Shown here one piece after another: positions 6,015-6,726 of a DNA stretch of 6,726 nt; the first letter of the stretch is position 1; each line of letters opens with the position of its first letter. Made by a program: the position numbers and the translations under genes. The DNA is from Actinomycetes bacterium (lineage in GTDB: Bacteria; Actinomycetota; Acidimicrobiia; Acidimicrobiales; Palsa-688). The notes under the pieces are model-generated. The model had not been told where the DNA came from and searched no databases. It was given only the letters and a program-made list of their open reading frames with translations. Where the stretch lies: contig JAKBBA010000162.1 in the NCBI GenBank assembly GCA_021808665.1, positions 1-6,726 of the forward strand. Direction: 5' to 3'.

Positions 6015-6726
6015 CCGGCCACGACGTGACCGTCTACGAGTCGCTCGCAAATTCCGGGGACGACCGCCGGTGGGCTTTCGGAACGGGCTTCGAGGATCCG
6101 CTGGCCGGCGTCGACATGTCGGTGCCTTCAGGCGTAGACGGTGCGGACCTCGCCGCCTACGCCACGATGCTCGGCGACGATGCTCTCATCGCATCGCAGC
6201 GCGTCGCCGAGTGGATCACGCGCCTGCCGGAGCTGGAAGTCGAGACGGCAATTGCAAACGTCGCGCTCGACCTGCTCGGCCAGGCGAGAATGCTCTTCGC
6301 CCGTGCTTGTGGCGCCGACGGTTCGGGGCGAGGGGAGGACGACCTGGCATATCTTCGCGACGCGCACGATTGGCACAATGTGTGCTTCGTCGAAGGACCC
6401 GATGCCGACTTCGCCGGGCTGGTGATGCGCCTGGCGTTGTTTGCCACCTGGCGGCTGGCGGTGTTCAGTCGACTGCGAGACTCGACCGACCCGATCCTGG
6501 CGGCAATCGCCGCTAAAGCTGCTAAGGAGCTCACCTACCACCGTGATTTCGCGGCTCAGTGGGTAGTCAGCCTCGGCGACGGCACGGAGCACTCCCACCA
6601 ACGGGTGCAGGCGGCGCTTGACGCACTGTGGCCGCTGGTCGAGGAGTTGTTCTTGTCCTCGCCGGTCGAGCGGCGCTTGCAGGCGGTGGCCGTCGACCCC
6701 GTTATGGCGCGCGAGGAGTTCGACGA
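6011..6726 (+). CDS. paaC: Phenylacetyl-CoA epoxidase subunit C, 3' end cut by window edge
   Basis: PaaC is the structural, ferritin-like partner that pairs with PaaA and lacks a working diiron centre. The visible 238 codons run open to the right edge. PaaC features are AAYATMLGDDALIASQRVAEW (48-68), PELEVETAIANVALDLLGQAR (73-93), DLAYLRDAHDWHNVCFVEGP (111-130), the helix WRLAVFSRL (147-155), DPILAAIAAKAAKELTYHRDF (160-180) and LGDGTEHSHQRVQ (188-200). The first 45 or so residues (YESLANSGDDRRWAFGTGFE, then DPLAGVD) precede the point where E. coli PaaC begins, so the N-terminus is extended. The ATG at 6011 shares ATGA with the paaB stop; no separate ribosome site is obvious, consistent with coupling. 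Later subunits (PaaD, PaaE) would be expected beyond the edge but are not seen. Confidence 0.95.
   Translation, partial: MTGHDVTVYESLANSGDDRRWAFGTGFEDPLAGVDMSVPSGVDGADLAAYATMLGDDALIASQRVAEWITRLPELEVETAIANVALDLLGQARMLFARACGADGSGRGEDDLAYLRDAHDWHNVCFVEGPDADFAGLVMRLALFATWRLAVFSRLRDSTDPILAAIAAKAAKELTYHRDFAAQWVVSLGDGTEHSHQRVQAALDALWPLVEELFLSSPVERRLQAVAVDPVMAREEFD

Noticed and set aside
5890..6516. Plus-strand frame of 208 codons over paaB and paaC
   Set aside because: Arg-rich shadow frame; the overlapping PaaB and PaaC frames are clearly real.
1..6726. CRISPR array, tRNA or rRNA, insertion sequence, or defence or other novel system
   Set aside because: No direct repeats with regular spacing, no cloverleaf or rRNA signature, no transposase or terminal repeats. 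All gene space is explained by a known catabolic cluster, a regulator and an esterase.

Overview
The window is high-GC DNA with GTG starts, tight gene overlaps and a TetR/divergent-promoter arrangement. It most resembles an Actinomycetota (high-GC Gram-positive) chromosome; the exact taxon cannot be read from the sequence. Its core is part of the aerobic, CoA-dependent phenylacetate (paa) degradation cluster, flanked on the left by a type-B carboxylesterase.

Layout. Positions 1-1559 (minus strand) hold a carboxylesterase that runs off the left edge with its catalytic triad visible. A 216-bp gap follows, containing a perfect 19-bp hairpin (1704-1748). A TetR-family regulator (1776-2447, minus) is transcribed divergently from a phenylacetate-CoA ligase, paaK (2528-3838, plus). 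A paaG-like isomerase gene (about 3895-4692, minus) converges on paaK and diverges from the epoxidase genes paaA (4762-5733), paaB (5730-6014) and paaC (6011 to the right edge). These three overlap by 4 bp at each junction (GTGA, then ATGA). There is no gene-free stretch over 300 bases.

How the genes work together (known from the families, inferred here). PaaK activates phenylacetate to phenylacetyl-CoA. The PaaA/PaaB/PaaC proteins, with subunits that would lie beyond the right edge, epoxidise the ring. The PaaG-like enzyme isomerises the epoxide to oxepin-CoA. The TetR protein is the natural candidate for a PaaR-type repressor that responds to phenylacetyl-CoA.

The most informative non-coding signal is a shared 14-bp palindrome of the form ACCGNNCGNNCGGT. 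It occurs once in each divergent promoter gap: 2466-2479 (9 of 10 fixed positions) and 4713-4726 (10 of 10). The two sites would place all three paa transcription units and tetR itself under one regulator. I see no evidence for an undescribed system. The points worth a second look are the operator pair, the strong hairpin, the altered nucleophile motif in the esterase, the long N-terminus of PaaC, and start-site ambiguities in paaK and paaG.
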